DNA of 64,000 nucleotides from Flavobacterium tagetis (GTDB lineage: Bacteria > Bacteroidota > Bacteroidia > Flavobacteriales > Flavobacteriaceae). Each line of letters begins with the position of its first letter. Position 1 is the stretch's first letter. The notes beneath the pieces are model-generated. The model saw only the letters and a program-made list of their open reading frames with translations. It searched no databases and was not told the origin of the DNA. Location: contig NZ_JAERSF010000001.1 of assembly GCF_016735615.1 (NCBI RefSeq), positions 1,426,001 to 1,490,000 of the forward strand, given 5' to 3'. Made by a program: the position numbers and the translations under genes. This document shows positions 48,866 through 58,101 of the stretch, piece by piece.

Positions 48866-49080
48866 AAAAAATCTTTCTCTTTCACAAAAAATATTCCACA
48901 CCAAATCCCTTTAAAAATCAAGGTTTCTCATTTTATTTTCACGTAAGAAAAATATTTGTAAAAATTTTGGCACGATTTTGATACTCGAAAAATTGCAAAT
49001 AATCGCCTCTAGTAAATCCGGAATGCTAGTCCTTATTTGAAGCCTATAACCTTATTATTAATTTTTTTAAAACTTACTTT

Positions 49081-50628
49081 ATGAGAAATCTTAATTTCTT
49101 TATGATGGCATTCCTTGTACTTACTATTTTCAGCTGTAAGAAAGCGTATGCACCAGACCAAAGTTCCGAAGTAGTCGATTCTGCTGCAGCTGTAACAGAC
49201 GCAATTCCAGAGGAAATGTACCTTGAACCGAATACAGAGAGTTACGTTGGATTGGAAGAAAATCCATTCGAATCTCCGCTGAAAGAGCCGCTTTCTACTT
49301 TTTCTATCGATGTTGATAATGCGTCATACACTAATATTCGCCGATTTATTAACGAAGGGCAAAAAGTTCCTAAAGATGCTGTTCGTGTAGAAGAAATGAT
49401 CAACTTTTTTAAATACAAATATCCGCAACCAGATGGCCAACATCCGTTTTCGATAAATACAGAATATAGCGATTGTCCTTGGAACAAAAATAGTCGACTC
49501 TTAAAGATTGGTTTGCAAGGAAAAAATATTCCAATGGCGAATTTGCCAGCTACTAATCTGGTTTTTTTAGTGGATGTTTCGGGTTCTATGGACGAACAGA
49601 ATAAATTACCATTGCTAAAAGAATCCATGAAAGTTTTAGTAAAAGAGCTTCGAAGTATTGACAAGGTTTCCATCGTAGTTTATGCGGGATCTGCAGGAGT
49701 AGTTTTAGAACCAACTTCTGGAGATAATAAAGACGAAATTATGCATGCTTTTGATGATTTGCATGCGGGCGGAAGCACAGCGGGTGGTGAAGGAATTGAA
49801 TTGGCTTACAAATTGGCACAGCAAAATTTCATCAAAGAAGGTAACAATAGAGTGGTAATAGCTACAGACGGAGATTTTAATGTTGGCGCTTCATCAGATG
49901 ATGATATGTTGAAATTAATAGAACAGAAAAGAGAATCTGGAGTTTTCTTAACCGTTTTAGGTTTTGGAATGGGAAATTATAAAGATTCTAAAATGGAAAT
50001 TCTTGCGGATAAAGGAAATGGAAATTATGCTTATATCGATAATATTCAGGAAGCAAATCGTTTTCTTGGAAAAGAATTTAAAGGATCAATGTTTGCTATC
50101 GCCAAAGATGTAAAAATTCAAATTGAGTTTAATCCGAATCATGTTCAGGCGTATCGATTGATTGGTTATGAAAATCGAAAATTGAATGCAGAAGATTTTA
50201 AAAATGATAAAATTGATGCAGGTGAATTGGGTAGCGGACATTCAGTTACGGCTTTGTATGAGATTGTTCCGGTTGGTGTAGAAAGCGATTATGTTCCTTC
50301 AGATCTAAAATATACTAAAACGCAGAAAGTTGCCGAAAATCATAGTGATGAACTGGCAACAGTAAAATTTAGATATAAAAAACCTGATGGCAATAAAAGC
50401 ATTGAAATCGTAAATGTAATTGCAGATAATAAAACAGACTTAGAAAAAAGTTCTGCAGATTTCAAGTTTACAACTGCGGTTTCTTGGTTCGGATTAAAGT
50501 TAATAGATTCAAAATATATTGCCAGCAGTTCAAGTTCGGAAATCAAAAAATTGGCAAAAGCTGGTTTGTCTAATGACGAAGATGGTTACAGATCTGAATT
50601 TGTTAGATTGGTTGATGCTGTGAATTAA
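49081..50628 (+). CDS. vWA-domain lipoprotein (YfbK/DUF3520 type)
   Basis: A 515-residue lipoprotein (lipobox IFSC, Cys19, then KK). After a spacer and the vWF-associated segment FSIDVDNASYTNIRRFIN it has a vWA domain with the intact MIDAS DVSGS (VFLVDVSGSMDEQ), followed by DUF3520-type C-terminal sequence (SWFGLKLIDSKYI). Homologues sit in the cell envelope. It is convergent with, but not part of, the bat operon, although both encode vWA proteins. The 292-nt upstream gap has a dispersed repeat and AT-rich leader. Confidence 0.9.
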   Translation: MRNLNFFMMAFLVLTIFSCKKAYAPDQSSEVVDSAAAVTDAIPEEMYLEPNTESYVGLEENPFESPLKEPLSTFSIDVDNASYTNIRRFINEGQKVPKDAVRVEEMINFFKYKYPQPDGQHPFSINTEYSDCPWNKNSRLLKIGLQGKNIPMANLPATNLVFLVDVSGSMDEQNKLPLLKESMKVLVKELRSIDKVSIVVYAGSAGVVLEPTSGDNKDEIMHAFDDLHAGGSTAGGEGIELAYKLAQQNFIKEGNNRVVIATDGDFNVGASSDDDMLKLIEQKRESGVFLTVLGFGMGNYKDSKMEILADKGNGNYAYIDNIQEANRFLGKEFKGSMFAIAKDVKIQIEFNPNHVQAYRLIGYENRKLNAEDFKNDKIDAGELGSGHSVTALYEIVPVGVESDYVPSDLKYTKTQKVAENHSDELATVKFRYKKPDGNKSIEIVNVIADNKTDLEKSSADFKFTTAVSWFGLKLIDSKYIASSSSSEIKKLAKAGLSNDEDGYRSEFVRLVDAVN

Positions 50629-50650
50629 TTATTAAATTTCAAATAATTTA

Positions 50651-50690
50651 AAATCCCAAATTCCAATTACTGTTTTGGAATTTGGGATTT
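50651..50690. terminator. bidirectional terminator between vWA lipoprotein and bat operon
   Basis: Perfect 16-bp stem AAATCCCAAATTCCAA (50651-50666) and TTGGAATTTGGGATTT (50675-50690), 8-nt loop, A/T runs on both sides. It is a one-base variant of the ATTCCAAATTCC repeat family. Confidence 0.85.
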
Positions 50691-50713
50691 TTATATTTAA
50701 ATATTTTAAAACT

Positions 50714-51460
50714 TTATTTTACTTCTTTGATGGTTAAAGAATCTATCCAACCTTGTGTTCCATCTGTCAATTCGATTTTTTTCCAGCCAGCAACACTTTC
50801 CAAAACATAAACTTTTGCTCCTTCATGCAATAAAATAATTCCAGTCGAAGATTTTTTAGGTTCATGTCTAACTTGGCTTAATTCAGAAAAAACAATGGCT
50901 ACACGATCGTTTTCAAAATGATTTTTTTCAGACATTCCCGCTGAAATGCTTAAAGCAAAAGCCACCAAAACGATAAACATTCCGACAAAATAAATTCTTT
51001 TTGCAATTGTAGCGCTCGAAAAATAATATCCGATGAAACTCAATAAAAATACAAAACCAAGTACAACAGAAATTTTAGCCCAAGTATTATAATCAAAAAT
51101 AGAAGTAAAGTTCTGAATCAGTTTTGCAAAACCTACTTTCGGAACTTCTTTGATTTCGTCAATAGTTAGTTTTTTGGCAAACTTTAAATTGTTTAAAGTT
51201 TCCGGATCGTTTGGTTTAAGAACCAAAGCTTTTTCATAATTATAAATCGAAGGTGCAACTTGATTTAGTTTGTAATAACAGTTTCCAAGATTAAAATACA
51301 CTTCGGCAGAATGTAATTTATCTTCTTTTATAATGTTCTCATAAACTTGCGCAGCTTCTTTATATTGCCCTTTTTGGTACAATGCATTGGCCGATTCAAA
51401 ACGACCTTGCGCAAAGAAAACCTGCGAGATGAATAAAAAGAGATATAGTATGTTTTTCAT
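50714..51460 (-). CDS. batE: BatE: TPR and SH3-domain membrane protein
   Basis: A 248-residue protein ending the Bat operon. A signal peptide (FFAQ) precedes two TPR units (ALYQKGQYKEAAQVYENII, AEVYFNLGNCYYKLNQVAPSIYNYEKAL). Two membrane helices lie around 128-150 and 158-177, and a C-terminal SH3-type domain follows (VLESVAGWKKIELTDGTQGWI). Bat proteins support aerotolerance and envelope stress resistance in Bacteroidota and spirochaetes. It follows batD with a hairpin-containing gap between. Confidence 0.88.
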   Translation of the reverse strand: MKNILYLFLFISQVFFAQGRFESANALYQKGQYKEAAQVYENIIKEDKLHSAEVYFNLGNCYYKLNQVAPSIYNYEKALVLKPNDPETLNNLKFAKKLTIDEIKEVPKVGFAKLIQNFTSIFDYNTWAKISVVLGFVFLLSFIGYYFSSATIAKRIYFVGMFIVLVAFALSISAGMSEKNHFENDRVAIVFSELSQVRHEPKKSSTGIILLHEGAKVYVLESVAGWKKIELTDGTQGWIDSLTIKEVK

Positions 51461-51472
51461 CTTATTTTGTTT

Positions 51473-51505
51473 AAACCTGACAGGTTTTCAAAACCTGTCA
51501 GGTTT
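51473..51505. repeat. AACCTGACAGGTT palindrome between batD and batE
   Basis: Left arm 51473-51488 and right arm 51490-51505 pair over 16 bp; each arm is itself nearly palindromic (AAACCTGACAGGTTT). A related stem with AAACCCGACAGG forms the terminator at 6914-6946. Confidence 0.75.
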
Positions 51506-51517
51506 GTTTTATTACGT

Positions 51518-53263
51518 TTAAACAATCTGTTTTTCTAATTCAGAAATAATCAAAACAGCTTTATCATAATCCTGCTGAATCGAAGCGCTCGATGCTGGTG
51601 CATAACGTGCAAACTCGCAGTTTTCAGTCAAAGCAATAAAATTCTGAACCGTTTCTGCATTGGCATTTCTAGACAATAGCAATTCTCTAATATTGTCTTT
51701 GCTCATTTCTGAAGTTTCAATATGCAGTTTAGCTTTCAAGAAATTATGCATTGCTTTTTCAAGTGCGATATAGAAAGGCTCTTTGTTATTAAGATGTTTC
51801 TTCGCTTGCGATAAATATTTCTTAGCCAGCTTATTGTTCATTCTAATTCTATTTCCAGTAACATCACTATCCATAGCTTCTTTTTTCTTTCTAGCTAAAA
51901 TGATAATCGGAATAATGATAAATGGAGCAAACAGTAATCCTAAATACAGATTTGAATCATAAAAATCTTTTTTCGCAATAGGAATTAATGCTGTTTTAGA
52001 TTTAATATTTTTGAATTGATCAGCTTTTGCCACAACATTTTTAGAAGCCGTTCCTGTATTTGCTTCCGCAGGCGTTGGTCCATCTATCACATCAATCATA
52101 ATTTCTTTTGAAGTGATAGTTTTATAAGTACCGGTACTCAAATCAAAATACGAAAACTGCATTGGTTTGATAGCGTATTTTCCTCTGTATTGCGGTACAA
52201 TAGTATATTTATCTGTAATTCTACCAGACATGCCAGTCAGAGAAGTAGTTACACTTTCATCATGAACCGGATCATACATTTCCAACGCATTTGGTACAAC
52301 TGGTTTTGGTAGTGTGAATAACTTCATATTTCCAGTTCCTTGCGCACTTACGATTAAGTCAAGTCCTTCACCATTTTTAAGCGTTGTTTTTGATGGAGTA
52401 ACAGTAAAGTTTAGTCTTCCGACAGCACCAGTAAATCCTTCTGGTTTATTGGTTTCTGGAAGAGGTCGCACATTGATTGTTTTGGCACCAGCAGAAACCA
52501 CTTTATTATCTTCTGTAATGATCATTTGACCAAACATATCACGACGATTTGTTGGTAATTGCACGCCAATATCTAGTGAAAGAGGTTCAATAGTTAGTCT
52601 TCCTGATTTCTGAGGATATAAAATAGTCTTTTTTAAGATTACATAATAAGCTTGCTGACCTTGGTAAGAACCTTGTTGTACAGAAAGCTGTTTAACATCA
52701 ATGTTCTGATTCCAGAAATCATTGTATTTAGGTTTTGCCAATTCTTTAAAACCAGTAACACCAATATTATTAAAATACAATTTGTAAACGACTGTAATAG
52801 GTTCGTTTAAGTACGGATTTGTTTTTGAGATTTCGGCAACGAGTTCCAATAATTCATTTCCTGATCCTTGAGGTCTGTCATTTGGATCTCTTTCTTGAGC
52901 CACAGCATTGGTTACTGTAACTTTTATTGGATTGGTTTTGTAAACCTGGCCATTAAATTCTATAGCTGCCTGTTTTATTGTAATGGCACCTTTTCTTTCA
53001 GGCTGTAAGATATAAGAATATATTTTTTGAAAAGAGCTTCGACCATTAATCCATGATTGGCTAATTTGCTGGCTTGGTCCCGCAACCATTTTAAATCCGT
53101 CAAAAGAAGGTTGCTCGAAATTATCTCCGTCGACATTCATGATGAAGTCTATGCGAAGTCTTTCATTTATTCCAAGCGAGTTTTTGCTGACTCTGGCTTC
53201 AAATTGTACTTGAGCCATAAGTCCTTGAAAAGTGATTAGAAATAGAATTAAATATCTTTTCAT
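51518..53263 (-). CDS. batD: BatD family protein
   Basis: A 581-residue protein with a cleaved signal peptide (MKRYLILFLITFQGLMAQ). The long extracytoplasmic part is built of beta-sandwich repeats (VSKNSLGINERLRIDF; AEISKTNPYLNEPITVVYKLYFNN; FTVTPSKTTLKNGEGLDLIVSAQG) typical of BatD/oxygen-tolerance proteins. One transmembrane helix lies at about 440-460 (LYLGLLFAPFIIIPIIILARKKK), then a cytosolic helical tail. Located between batC and batE as in the classic order. Confidence 0.92.
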   Translation of the reverse strand: MKRYLILFLITFQGLMAQVQFEARVSKNSLGINERLRIDFIMNVDGDNFEQPSFDGFKMVAGPSQQISQSWINGRSSFQKIYSYILQPERKGAITIKQAAIEFNGQVYKTNPIKVTVTNAVAQERDPNDRPQGSGNELLELVAEISKTNPYLNEPITVVYKLYFNNIGVTGFKELAKPKYNDFWNQNIDVKQLSVQQGSYQGQQAYYVILKKTILYPQKSGRLTIEPLSLDIGVQLPTNRRDMFGQMIITEDNKVVSAGAKTINVRPLPETNKPEGFTGAVGRLNFTVTPSKTTLKNGEGLDLIVSAQGTGNMKLFTLPKPVVPNALEMYDPVHDESVTTSLTGMSGRITDKYTIVPQYRGKYAIKPMQFSYFDLSTGTYKTITSKEIMIDVIDGPTPAEANTGTASKNVVAKADQFKNIKSKTALIPIAKKDFYDSNLYLGLLFAPFIIIPIIILARKKKEAMDSDVTGNRIRMNNKLAKKYLSQAKKHLNNKEPFYIALEKAMHNFLKAKLHIETSEMSKDNIRELLLSRNANAETVQNFIALTENCEFARYAPASSASIQQDYDKAVLIISELEKQIV

Positions 53264-53300
53264 TACTTGTTTTAGTCGTTGTTTGTTTAACTGTTAAACC

Positions 53301-53337
53301 GTTTAATCGTTTTGTACTAACAAATAAACGATTAAAC
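53301..53337. repeat. GTTTAATCGTTT inverted repeat between batC and batD
   Basis: 12-bp perfect arms GTTTAATCGTTT (53301-53312) and AAACGATTAAAC (53326-53337). A short dispersed palindrome within the operon. Confidence 0.7.
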
Positions 53338-53350
53338 GATTCAACTTATT

Positions 53351-54112
53351 TTACCAGTCTTTTTCTGTTTTCTTAGGACTACCTTTTACTTTTTGAGCGT
53401 TTACTTTGTCCTGAATTTTCTTTTCTTCATTATTAACAGCATCTAATAAATTCTGAACACGTTCTTTTGATATTCCTCCAGGCTGTGGTTTTGGCTGGCC
53501 TTGATTGTCTGATTTATCGTCTTTTTTAGGATCATTTTGGCCATCTTTTTTGTCTTTGTCTTGATCGCCTTTATCATCTTTTTTATCCTTGTCCTTATCT
53601 TTATTTTTGTCCTTGTCTTTATCTTTGTTTTTATCCTTATCCTTGTCTTTGTCCTTGTTTTTATCTTTCTGATCGTTTTTAGGAGGATTTTCTTTTAGCT
53701 TTTGTTTAGCGTAAGCATAGTTGTAGCGCGTTTCTTCATCTGTTGGATCGTTACGAAGCGCTTGTTTATAAGCTTCAACTGCTTGCGTATAATCTTTCTC
53801 TTTCATGAAAGTATTTCCAAGGTTATGATAAGCCTTGTGTTTTTCAGGTCTTGTTTTGGCATTTTTTATCGCTTTCGCGTAAGCAAATTTAGCTTCCGAA
53901 ACTTGATTTTGTCTATAAATAGTATTTCCTAAGTTATAGGCCGCTGCAGATTTTTTAGGAAATTTTGATTCCGAAATTCTATAGTTTGCCTCAGCATCAG
54001 TAAATTTATTCTGCTTATATTCTTCATTCCCAACAGGCAATGATTTGTCTTTTTCTTGTGCAGCAACTGCAAAAGAAACGGTTAGTAAAATATAAAGAAG
54101 TAAATTTTTCAT
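53351..54112 (-). CDS. batC: BatC: TPR protein with Lys-Asp repeat tail
   Basis: ATG 54112 (MKNLLLYILLTVSFAVAAQ) starts a signal peptide; 253 residues. Three TPR-like units follow (NEEYKQNKFTDAEANYRISE, AAYNLGNTIYRQNQVSEAKFAYAKAI, AYHNLGNTFMKEKDYTQAVEAYKQAL). Then comes a low-complexity stretch of about 45 residues alternating Lys and Asp (DKDKDKDKNKDKDKDK) and a Gln/Pro-rich tail. The repeat is probably slippage-prone and disordered. BatC-type TPR proteins serve the Bat complex as scaffold. Confidence 0.88.
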   Translation of the reverse strand: MKNLLLYILLTVSFAVAAQEKDKSLPVGNEEYKQNKFTDAEANYRISESKFPKKSAAAYNLGNTIYRQNQVSEAKFAYAKAIKNAKTRPEKHKAYHNLGNTFMKEKDYTQAVEAYKQALRNDPTDEETRYNYAYAKQKLKENPPKNDQKDKNKDKDKDKDKNKDKDKDKNKDKDKDKKDDKGDQDKDKKDGQNDPKKDDKSDNQGQPKPQPGGISKERVQNLLDAVNNEEKKIQDKVNAQKVKGSPKKTEKDW

Positions 54113-54237
54113 TCTAGTTTTATTTTTTTTCGCCACGAATTTCACTAATTGGCACTAATTTTTTTATCATTTTTTTGAATTTCACAAATTAAATAATTGT
54201 CTTTCGTGTAAATTCGAGTAATTAGTGGCTGACTTTT

Positions 54238-55272
54238 TTATTTCTTTTCATTAAATAAATCCAACTCTTTGATCCAGTTTGTTTTTCTTTCTAATAAGAA
54301 AATGTCTAGGAAAAGCAATAAAAATGCAAATCCGATAAACCATTGAAACTGCGATTGAAATTCTGCCATTTGCGTAGCTTCAAATTCTGTTTTCTGAATA
54401 TTGTTTAAAGCATTCTTCACATATTCTAAAACTTCTTTTGTGCTTCCGCCGTAAACATAACCACCTTTTGTAGCTTTTGCAATTGTTTTTAAACCTTCTT
54501 GATTTAATTTGGTGATTACTGTTTCTCCGTTCTGATCTTTTTGATAGCCTCTTACAACACCATTTTCTTTTAACGGAATTGTTCCTCCTCGTTCTGTACC
54601 AACACCAATGGTGATGATTTTCATTCCTAATTTATTCGCCTCTTCAGCCGCCACCGCTGCGCCTTCAGAATGATCTTCTCCATCAGAAATCAGAATTAAT
54701 AATTTGCTGGTTTTACTCTTTTCATCAAAATAAGTCGAAGACAATTTAATCGCTTCATCCAAAGACGTTCCTTGAGATGAAACCATTCCTGGACTCATAC
54801 TCTGTAAAAACATTTTTGCAACGCTGTAATCTGATGTAATTGGTAAAACTGGAAAAGCACTTCCTGCGTAAGCTACAATTCCGATTCTATCACTTCCTAA
54901 ATTGTTGATGATCTGCGAAACCAACTGTTTGCTTTTATCCAAACGGCTAGGAACAACGTCTTCTGCAAGCATACTTTTAGAAACGTCGACAGCAAAAACA
55001 ATATCAATACCTTCTCGTTTTACAGTTTCCATTTTGGTTCCAATCTTCGGATTTACCAAACCGATAATTAAACAGGTAAGTGCCAAAAGAATTACTATGA
55101 TTTTTAAAACAGGTTTAAAAACCGATTTCTCAGGACTCAATCTTTTTACCATTTCCAAATCGCCAAACTCGCGTTGCGTTCTTCTTTTCCAATACATGTT
55201 GAAAAGAAAAATACACACCACAATCGGGATAAGTAATAAGAGATATAAATATTTTTTTTCGTCTAATTCCAT
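54238..55272 (-). CDS. batB: BatB: membrane vWA protein
   Basis: ATG 55272 (MELDEKKYLYLLLLIPIVV) is chosen; the earlier start comes from repeat sequence. 344 residues. Two N-terminal membrane helices (about 10-28, 55-75), then a vWA domain with MIDAS VFAVDVSKSML, and a C-terminal membrane helix (FQWFIGFAFLLLFLDIFLL). This is the standard Bat vWA layout with the loop exposed to the periplasm. It lies between batA and batC. Confidence 0.93.
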   Translation of the reverse strand: MELDEKKYLYLLLLIPIVVCIFLFNMYWKRRTQREFGDLEMVKRLSPEKSVFKPVLKIIVILLALTCLIIGLVNPKIGTKMETVKREGIDIVFAVDVSKSMLAEDVVPSRLDKSKQLVSQIINNLGSDRIGIVAYAGSAFPVLPITSDYSVAKMFLQSMSPGMVSSQGTSLDEAIKLSSTYFDEKSKTSKLLILISDGEDHSEGAAVAAEEANKLGMKIITIGVGTERGGTIPLKENGVVRGYQKDQNGETVITKLNQEGLKTIAKATKGGYVYGGSTKEVLEYVKNALNNIQKTEFEATQMAEFQSQFQWFIGFAFLLLFLDIFLLERKTNWIKELDLFNEKK

Positions 55273-55296
55273 AAATGTTTTTAAATTCCAATATTG

Positions 55297-55369
55297 AAAT
55301 TCCAAATTCCAAATCCTTTTCTAATTTTTAATCTTTAAATTCCAAATTCCAATTTGTTATTTGGAATTT
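55297..55369. repeat. ATTCCAAATTCC repeats between batA and batB
   Basis: The 16-mer AAATTCCAAATTCCAA occurs at 55297-55312 and 55337-55352, with an inverted TTGGAATTT at 55361-55369. Same family as 11762-11804. Confidence 0.75.
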
Positions 55370-55398
55370 TATTGTTGGAAATTTTTGATTTGAAAAAA

Positions 55399-56400
55399 TC
55401 AAATAAAGCTTCTGTAAACCGTATTTCTTAATCCAACTTCAAGCAGTAATAAAAAGCCTGCAAATAAAACAAAAGCTCTGTACTTTTCATCATAATCATA
55501 GAATTTTAATTCTTGAATTTCTGTTGTTTCCAGTTTATTGATTGAGTTGTATATTTCTGCTAGTTTATCGTTGCTGGTTGCTCTAAAATAAGTTCCATCG
55601 GTTTTTTTAGCGATACTTTTCATCAATCTTTCGTCGATTTCAACTTTCTGCATTTTAAACAAGAAACCTCCGTTTGGTGCGTAAGCATATGGAGATTCTG
55701 CCATTCCATTAGTTCCTAGTCCAATTGTATATACTTTTATTCCGTATTGTTTTGCAATGTCAGCAGCAGTTTCAGGTTCTATAAATCCAGCATTGTTAAC
55801 ACCATCAGTAAGCAGGATAATAACACGGCTTTTTGCTTTACTGTCTTTTAGACGGTTAACAGCAGTTGCCAATCCCATACCAATTCCGGTTCCATCTTGT
55901 AATACGTTATCGTATTTAATGCCTTTTATGGCTTCCAAAATAATAGCTTTATCGCTAGTTACAGGAGTTTTAGTATATGCTTCAGAAGCGTATAAAACCA
56001 ATCCAATTCTGTCGTTTGGTCTTTCTCCAACGAAATCTGCAGCAACTCTTTTTAAAGCTTCCATACGGTTTGGCTTTAAATCTTTTGCCAGCATAGATCC
56101 AGAGACGTCAATTGCCATTACAATATCGATTCCTTTTGTTGTTTTAGTTTGGTTGCTAATGTCTACTGTTCTTGGTCTTGCCAATGCTATTATCAAAGAA
56201 CATAAAGCAAGAATTCTAAAAACGTATAAAGCAGGTTTGAACTTTGTCCAAAACGATTCGCTCTTTTGGAATCCTGCCGTCGAACTCATTTTTAAGGTAG
56301 CCGACTGCTGATTGCGTTTCCAGAAAAACCAGATTATTGCAATCGGAATTAATAGAAACAACCAAAGAAACTCTGGATTTAAAAAAGTGATCTTGCTCAT
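55399..56400 (-). CDS. batA: BatA: membrane vWA protein
   Basis: A 333-residue BatA. Two N-terminal membrane helices, including PEFLWLFLLIPIAIIWFFW, precede the vWA domain with MIDAS VMAIDVSGSML and TDGVNNAG, and a C-terminal helix follows (FVLFAGFLLLLEVGL). Its ATG overlaps the stop of the preceding BatD-like gene (TAATG), showing translational coupling. Together with BatB it probably forms a hetero-oligomeric vWA complex. Confidence 0.94.
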   Translation of the reverse strand: MSKITFLNPEFLWLFLLIPIAIIWFFWKRNQQSATLKMSSTAGFQKSESFWTKFKPALYVFRILALCSLIIALARPRTVDISNQTKTTKGIDIVMAIDVSGSMLAKDLKPNRMEALKRVAADFVGERPNDRIGLVLYASEAYTKTPVTSDKAIILEAIKGIKYDNVLQDGTGIGMGLATAVNRLKDSKAKSRVIILLTDGVNNAGFIEPETAADIAKQYGIKVYTIGLGTNGMAESPYAYAPNGGFLFKMQKVEIDERLMKSIAKKTDGTYFRATSNDKLAEIYNSINKLETTEIQELKFYDYDEKYRAFVLFAGFLLLLEVGLRNTVYRSFI

Positions 56401-58037
56401 TAGTTGTTTGCTCTTTGAAGTTCAACAGAATTTAAGATTCGAGTTGTAATCTCGTTCGCATAAGTATCACCTTCTTCGTGCAAAATCATGATTTGCTGTA
56501 AACCTTGATCTTGTTTGAATAATAACAATTCATAATATGCTTTTGTACTCGTTTTAGTTGCCGGATTTAAAACAGTCATTGTTCCGTAACCTTTTATTCC
56601 TTGAATACCTTCATTTGTTTGAAAATCTTCTTGTTTTACAATAATATTTTGTCCGCCTTGAGCTTCAATGATTTTTAGAGTACCTTCAAGGGTCTTGTTC
56701 AAATCAATATCGGTTGGCTGCTTAAATTTAGATGTTGAAACGGTTACATAGAAATTGTCAATCATGCTTCCGTATGTAAAAAGTTGCATTTCTTTGATAA
56801 GTGCCATTGCTTCTTTAGGAAGCACTTTTTGCGCGTCCATTCTTTTTAAAACCTTTGGAGTTTCAATAAGAACAGCTGGGCTTCCGTAAGCACTTTTTAC
56901 CCATTCGCCTTCTAATAATTCTTTAGAAGGATGCCCAATTATATTGTCTTTTACGTAATTGAATCCTTTGGTTACAATAAAGAAAGTTGTTGTAGCAAAT
57001 AATAAAAGAATAGTAGCTGCAACTGCATAACCAATTCTTGCATTACGCTGTTTTTTAAGCTGTGCCTGAATTTGTTTTTGTCGTTGCGCTTCGTTCAATA
57101 ATTGATCTTCGATATCCTCTGGAACTTCAGTAGGAATAGCATTATCCAGCGTTAAAATTACTTTCTGGATTTTATTTTTATCCTCTTTGATTTCAAATTC
57201 AAGCGGTTTTGATTTCGCAAATTTTACCAAATCGGCCTGACGCAAAACACGCTCCAGATTTTCAACGGTTTCTGGTGTCAGCGTCATTTTCTTTTGAGTT
57301 GATGCTGTTCTAATTGCTGCAATTAACTCAGAAGTTGTACTTTCCATTGCAGGAATATGAATCGCTTCTTCAATGTAATTACGAGCAATGTCCGTAAGTT
57401 CGCTATAGTATTCTTTAATTTCACCTTTTTGAACCAGTTCTTTTTGCTCTAAGTTGTTTAATAAACTAGTCGCTTTTTCGATAGGTGTTTTGTAAACTTC
57501 CTCTTCGATTTTTTTCAACTGGCGCTTTTTAACATACCAATAAACAAAAGCTCCGATTCCGATAATCACTAAAGCAATTAAAACATAAATCCACCAATTG
57601 CCGATTCCTTCGTCAACAGTGGAAATGTCTTTAATGTCGTACATTTTTTGCTGTAAAGTGTCCACTTTTACATTGGCAACTTCAACTTTAATCGAATCGC
57701 TGTAAAAAGGCTTTTTGTCTATTAAGATCTTAACACTTGGAATTGTATAACGGCCAGAATCAAACTGCGTTAAACCATATTTTTTTATAAGTTCATAATT
57801 AGTAGCATCTTTCTTAACCGTATCTATTGGATACGACTGAATAACTTCTAACGGACCAATGTTTTTAAGTTTCGGAAATTCAACTTTTGCTGTTGAAGTC
57901 ACAACTGTTTTCAGGGTCAGTTTGAACTCGGCACCAATTTTATTTTTGGTGGTATCAATACTTGTTTCTACTTGTTTTTGCTGAGCAAAAATCATGGTAG
58001 AAAAAAGCAATAAAAATATATAAAGTTTAAATTTCAT
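56400..58037 (-). CDS. BatD-like two-part membrane protein of the Bat operon
   Basis: ATG 58037 (MKFKLYIFLLLFSTMIFAQ) starts a signal peptide; 545 residues. The first ~150 residues form a beta-rich BatD-like extracytoplasmic domain (VETSIDTTKNKIGAEFKLTLK). A helix at about 160-178 (WWIYVLIALVIIGIGAFVYWYV) precedes a cytosolic helical DUF4381-like region, then a second membrane helix (GYAVAATILLLFATTTFFIV) and a C-terminal domain. It is placed between DUF58 and batA and overlaps batA by one base. Confidence 0.85.
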   Translation of the reverse strand: MKFKLYIFLLLFSTMIFAQQKQVETSIDTTKNKIGAEFKLTLKTVVTSTAKVEFPKLKNIGPLEVIQSYPIDTVKKDATNYELIKKYGLTQFDSGRYTIPSVKILIDKKPFYSDSIKVEVANVKVDTLQQKMYDIKDISTVDEGIGNWWIYVLIALVIIGIGAFVYWYVKKRQLKKIEEEVYKTPIEKATSLLNNLEQKELVQKGEIKEYYSELTDIARNYIEEAIHIPAMESTTSELIAAIRTASTQKKMTLTPETVENLERVLRQADLVKFAKSKPLEFEIKEDKNKIQKVILTLDNAIPTEVPEDIEDQLLNEAQRQKQIQAQLKKQRNARIGYAVAATILLLFATTTFFIVTKGFNYVKDNIIGHPSKELLEGEWVKSAYGSPAVLIETPKVLKRMDAQKVLPKEAMALIKEMQLFTYGSMIDNFYVTVSTSKFKQPTDIDLNKTLEGTLKIIEAQGGQNIIVKQEDFQTNEGIQGIKGYGTMTVLNPATKTSTKAYYELLLFKQDQGLQQIMILHEEGDTYANEITTRILNSVELQRANN

Positions 58038-58101
58038 TTGATTGACGATTGTTGATTTTAGATTAACGATTTTTGATTTGTTAATCAAAATTGCCAGATT
58101 T

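Noticed and set aside
48967-48981. Sigma-54-like TTGGCACGATTTTGA upstream of the vWA lipoprotein gene
   Set aside because: Spacing between the GG and the downstream G is 9 nt instead of 10 and the GC element reads GA, so a functional -24/-12 promoter is unlikely.
49242-49673. 143-codon antisense frame in the vWA lipoprotein gene
   Set aside because: Opposite a well-supported coding region; shadow frame.
53501-53700. Simple-repeat tract as a CRISPR or tandem repeat locus
   Set aside because: It is the in-frame Lys-Asp coding repeat of batC; there are no spacers.
55757-56311. 184-codon antisense frame in batA
   Set aside because: Fully opposite a clear vWA gene, low-complexity composition, no domain.
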